NCBI GenBank assembly: GCA_003486945.1
Contig: DNFL01000260.1
Coordinates: forward strand, 1-8,147
Origin: Hyphomonas sp.
Lineage (GTDB): Bacteria; Pseudomonadota; Alphaproteobacteria; Caulobacterales; Hyphomonadaceae
Direction of reading: 5' to 3'
DNA: 8,147 nt
Every line of letters starts with the position of its first letter. Position 1 is the stretch's first letter. Under the pieces are notes generated by a model. It had not been told where the DNA came from, searched no databases, and worked only from the letters and a program-made list of their open reading frames with translations. Below, one piece after another: positions 6,421 to 8,147 of the stretch. Both the position numbers and the translations under genes were made by a program.

Positions 6421-6720
6421 TTATTTCTTTGCAGCGGTGTTGCACTCGGCCAGTTCGTCGGCAGTCAGTTCCGACTTGGTGTTGCGCAGTGCGGTCAGTT
6501 CGCCGACCTGTTTCGCGATCTTCTTGCAGATGCGGACGGTCGGCGCCTTGCGGTCGAGTTCGGCCGAGCACTTGGTGCCTTCGCAGGACCAGACGACGCT
6601 TTCGGCGACGACGCGCTTGGACGAAACCGGGTTGGCGGTCTCGAAGGTGTAGGAGTTGCTGGCGAAAGCCGGGGCGGCGATGGCCGCGAAAGCTGCGGCG
6701 GCGACGATGGAACGGAGCAT
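6421..6720 (-). CDS. Small secreted 4-Cys protein, CC_3452-like
   Basis: This 99-residue protein has a clear Sec signal peptide (1-20, ending A-P-A-F-A) and a mature part of about 79 residues. The mature region has W44-S-C46-E-G-T-K-C51, then R-I-C65-K-K and a C-terminal L-A-E-C93-N. Two disulfides are possible if it is exported. The pattern (W-x-C-x4-C, then a segment like R-I-C-K-K-I-A-K-Q-V-G, then L-x3-E-L-A-E-C-N) resembles the alphaproteobacterial CC_3452 family of unknown function. That is my recollection of the family, not a search. ATG 6720 gives the signal peptide at the right place; its ribosome binding site is weak (AAGG, nine bases away). An in-frame start 32 codons further up has no support. 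It is a single-gene unit with its own terminator. Confidence 0.82.
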   Translation of the reverse strand: MLRSIVAAAAFAAIAAPAFASNSYTFETANPVSSKRVVAESVVWSCEGTKCSAELDRKAPTVRICKKIAKQVGELTALRNTKSELTADELAECNTAAKK

Positions 6721-6787
6721 GGGAGGGTGCCTTGTCGTTCGGGGTTGAAACTGCATTCGGTGAAGTGAGGCGGGTTGCCTGTATGTA

Positions 6788-6816
6788 TGAGTAAGGAACG
6801 CTGAATAATTCGTCAA
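6788..6816 (-). promoter_or_regulatory. Candidate promoter of the small secreted protein gene
   Basis: On the minus strand TTGACG (6811-6816) is a near-consensus -35 box. Seventeen bases later TACTCA (6788-6793) is a poor -10. A start here would give a leader of about 60 bases. The strong -35 and the AT-rich surroundings support a promoter in this area more than the exact boxes do. Confidence 0.35.
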
Positions 6817-6845
6817 GCGTTCAGAGTGCCGAATTCAGAATTATT
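6796..6845. repeat. Nested AT-rich inverted repeats in a divergent intergenic region
   Basis: GAACGCT (6796-6802) and AGCGTTC (6816-6822) are perfect inverted copies 13 bases apart, and the right copy overlaps the candidate -35 box by one base. Inside lies the palindrome GAATAATTC (6803-6811). Its sequence AATAATTC recurs inverted as GAATTATT (6838-6845), and a GAATTC is at 6831-6836. The cluster is clearly AT-rich against the surrounding GC-rich DNA. The placement between divergent genes suggests regulator binding. Confidence 0.45.
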
Positions 6846-6903
6846 GGAGAACGGTTCGTTCCGCTTGGCGAAATATCGGTGAAAGCTGCCCCGGCGGCAC
6901 AAA

Positions 6904-6931
6904 TTGCCCGCTCGCCTGGCGGGCGTATGGT
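6904..6931 (+). promoter_or_regulatory. Candidate promoter with internal palindrome, acyl-CoA dehydrogenase gene
   Basis: TTGCCC (6904-6909) and TATGGT (6926-6931) are 16 bases apart, about 32 bases before the ATG. The interval contains GCCCGC and GCGGGC (6906-6911 and 6919-6924) around a 7-base spacer, with the smaller palindrome CGCCTGGCG nested inside (6913-6921). If the promoter is right, a repressor bound there would block it. This is inference from pattern. Confidence 0.35.
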
Positions 6932-6963
6932 GCTCTCAGGCCCATGAGGCAAGGGAGGAAAAC

Positions 6964-8147
6964 ATGGATTTCAACATTCCGAAGGACATCGCCGACTATC
7001 TCGTCGTGCTCGACAAGTTCATCGAGGACGAGATCAAGCCGCTGCAGGCGCAGGACGATAACGAGCGATTCTTCGACCATCGCCGTGAATGGGCGCGCAC
7101 CGATTTCGACAATGGCGGCCTGCCGCGCCCGGAATGGGAAGAGCTGCTGCGCGAAGCCAAGAAACGCGCCGATAAGGCCGGCCACCTGCGCTACGCCCTG
7201 CCGAAGGAATTCGGCGGCCAGGAAGGCACCAATCTCGGCATGGCGATCATCCGCGAACATTTCGCCAAACAGGGCCTCGGCCTGCACAACGATTTGCAGA
7301 ACGAGCACTCAATCGTCGGCAACTTCCCGCAGATCCTGATGCTGCGCGACTTTGCGCGGCCGGACCAGAAACACCTCGCCATCGAAGCGCTGGAAGGAAA
7401 GTTCCGCGCCTGCTTCGGCCTCACCGAGCCGCATCACGGTTCGGACGCCACGCACATGGAAACCCGCGCGGTGCGCCACAAGAAAGACGGCAAGGACGGC
7501 TGGCTGATCAATGGCGAGAAGATGTGGATCACCGGCATGCATGTCGCCAGCCACATCATGCTGTTCTGCCGTACCAGCGGAAATGACGGCGACGCGAGAG
7601 GTATCACCTGCCTGCTCATCCCGGCGCGCGATCCCGGCGTGATCATCGAAGAGTATTTGTGGACTTTCAACATGCCGACGGACCATCCGCGCCTGACCAT
7701 CAAGGATGTGTGGGTGCCGGAAGATGCCGTGTTCGGTCCGCCGGATGGCGGCCTCGCGCTCGCCCAGCATTTCGTGCACGAAAACCGCATCCGCCAGGCG
7801 GCCTCTTCCTGCGGCGCGGCGATCTATTGCATCAATGAGAGCGTGAAATACGCACTGGAGCGCAAGCCCTTCGGCAAGCCGCTCGCCACCAACCAGGCAA
7901 TCCAGTTCCCGCTGGTCGAACTCGCGACGCAGGCCGAGATGCTCCGTCTGCTGATCTTCAAGACAGCCTGGGAAATGGACCAGATGTCGAAGCCGGAAGT
8001 GGCGATCAAACTCTCCGACAAGGTGTCGATGTGTAACTACTACGCCAACCGTCTCGTCTGCGAAGCAGCCGACCGGGCGATGCAGGTGCATGGCGGCATC
8101 GGCTATTCCCGCCACAAGCCGTTCGAGCACATCTACCGCCACCACCG
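6964..8147 (+). CDS. Acyl-CoA dehydrogenase, 3' end beyond window
   Basis: The frame is open for 394 codons from ATG 6964 to the right edge, so the C-terminus is missing. The product is an FAD-dependent acyl-CoA dehydrogenase, which introduces the alpha-beta double bond in acyl-CoA and passes electrons to an ETF. The first family signature is F151-G-L-T-E155-P-H-H-G-S-D161, with the matching W-I-T-G further on. The second begins at Q374-V-H-G-G-I-G-Y381 and runs into H-K-P-F-E-H-I-Y-R-H-H. The R-K-P-F-G-K-P-L element lies between. Before the first signature the protein has a longer, charged N-terminal region than short-chain members. The catalytic base cannot be assigned: the MCAD-type glutamate would lie past the window end. 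GGGAGGA (6953-6959) four bases before the ATG fixes the start. The sequence pattern recalls the ACAD10/11-like branch, but this is tentative, and so is the substrate. Confidence 0.95.
   Translation, partial: MDFNIPKDIADYLVVLDKFIEDEIKPLQAQDDNERFFDHRREWARTDFDNGGLPRPEWEELLREAKKRADKAGHLRYALPKEFGGQEGTNLGMAIIREHFAKQGLGLHNDLQNEHSIVGNFPQILMLRDFARPDQKHLAIEALEGKFRACFGLTEPHHGSDATHMETRAVRHKKDGKDGWLINGEKMWITGMHVASHIMLFCRTSGNDGDARGITCLLIPARDPGVIIEEYLWTFNMPTDHPRLTIKDVWVPEDAVFGPPDGGLALAQHFVHENRIRQAASSCGAAIYCINESVKYALERKPFGKPLATNQAIQFPLVELATQAEMLRLLIFKTAWEMDQMSKPEVAIKLSDKVSMCNYYANRLVCEAADRAMQVHGGIGYSRHKPFEHIYRHH

Noticed and set aside
7309..8145. Long minus-strand open frame at the right edge
   Set aside because: The plus strand encodes a clear acyl-CoA dehydrogenase with both family signatures; the minus frame is its shadow, with many His/Arg/Asp and no motif.
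1..8147. CRISPR arrays, tRNA/rRNA genes, insertion sequences, phage or defence genes
   Set aside because: I saw no regularly spaced direct repeats, no tRNA-like cloverleaf, no transposase or integrase motifs, and coding style is uniform across the main genes.

Overview
The window looks like a stretch of chromosome from a GC-rich alphaproteobacterium. The best guess is the Caulobacterales/Hyphomonadales side (Hyphomonadaceae-like). That rests on the high GC, the protein families present and a small secreted protein resembling the Caulobacter CC_3452 family; it is an inference from recall, not from a search. Seven genes are well supported, plus one cut off at the left edge and one doubtful 33-codon ORF. 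I see no tRNA, rRNA, CRISPR array, insertion sequence, phage gene or defence system.

Layout. Positions 1-904 (minus strand) hold two lipoprotein genes four bases apart: a TlpA/thioredoxin-like lipoprotein, then the first 47 codons of a proline-rich lipoprotein that runs off the left edge. A terminator and a second hairpin (about 986-1053) separate them from a thiolase gene (1059-2267, minus). A 166-bp divergent region (2268-2433) carries the start signals of the thiolase and of an S41-family peptidase (2434-3951, plus). A strong bidirectional terminator (3953-3987) sits between that gene and the convergent ATP-dependent PEP carboxykinase gene pckA (4010-5602, minus). The region 5603-5891 holds the pckA leader, some palindromes and the doubtful ORF. 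Then come a Nudix hydrolase (5892-6308, minus), a U-tract terminator (6360-6393), a 99-residue secreted protein (6421-6720, minus), a 243-bp divergent region rich in inverted repeats, and an acyl-CoA dehydrogenase gene (6964 to the right edge, plus) that is cut off by the window end.

How the genes fit together. Acyl-CoA dehydrogenase and thiolase are the first and last steps of beta-oxidation. PckA converts oxaloacetate to PEP, the step that lets acetyl-CoA-derived carbon (via the glyoxylate shunt) feed gluconeogenesis. The window therefore leans towards growth on fatty acids or other acyl substrates, but the three genes lie in separate transcription units, so this is a thematic cluster and not an operon. 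The envelope genes (two lipoproteins, the S41 peptidase, the secreted 4-Cys protein) have no evident link to that pathway. I did not find a convincing undescribed system; the findings are small regulatory structures and sequence oddities.
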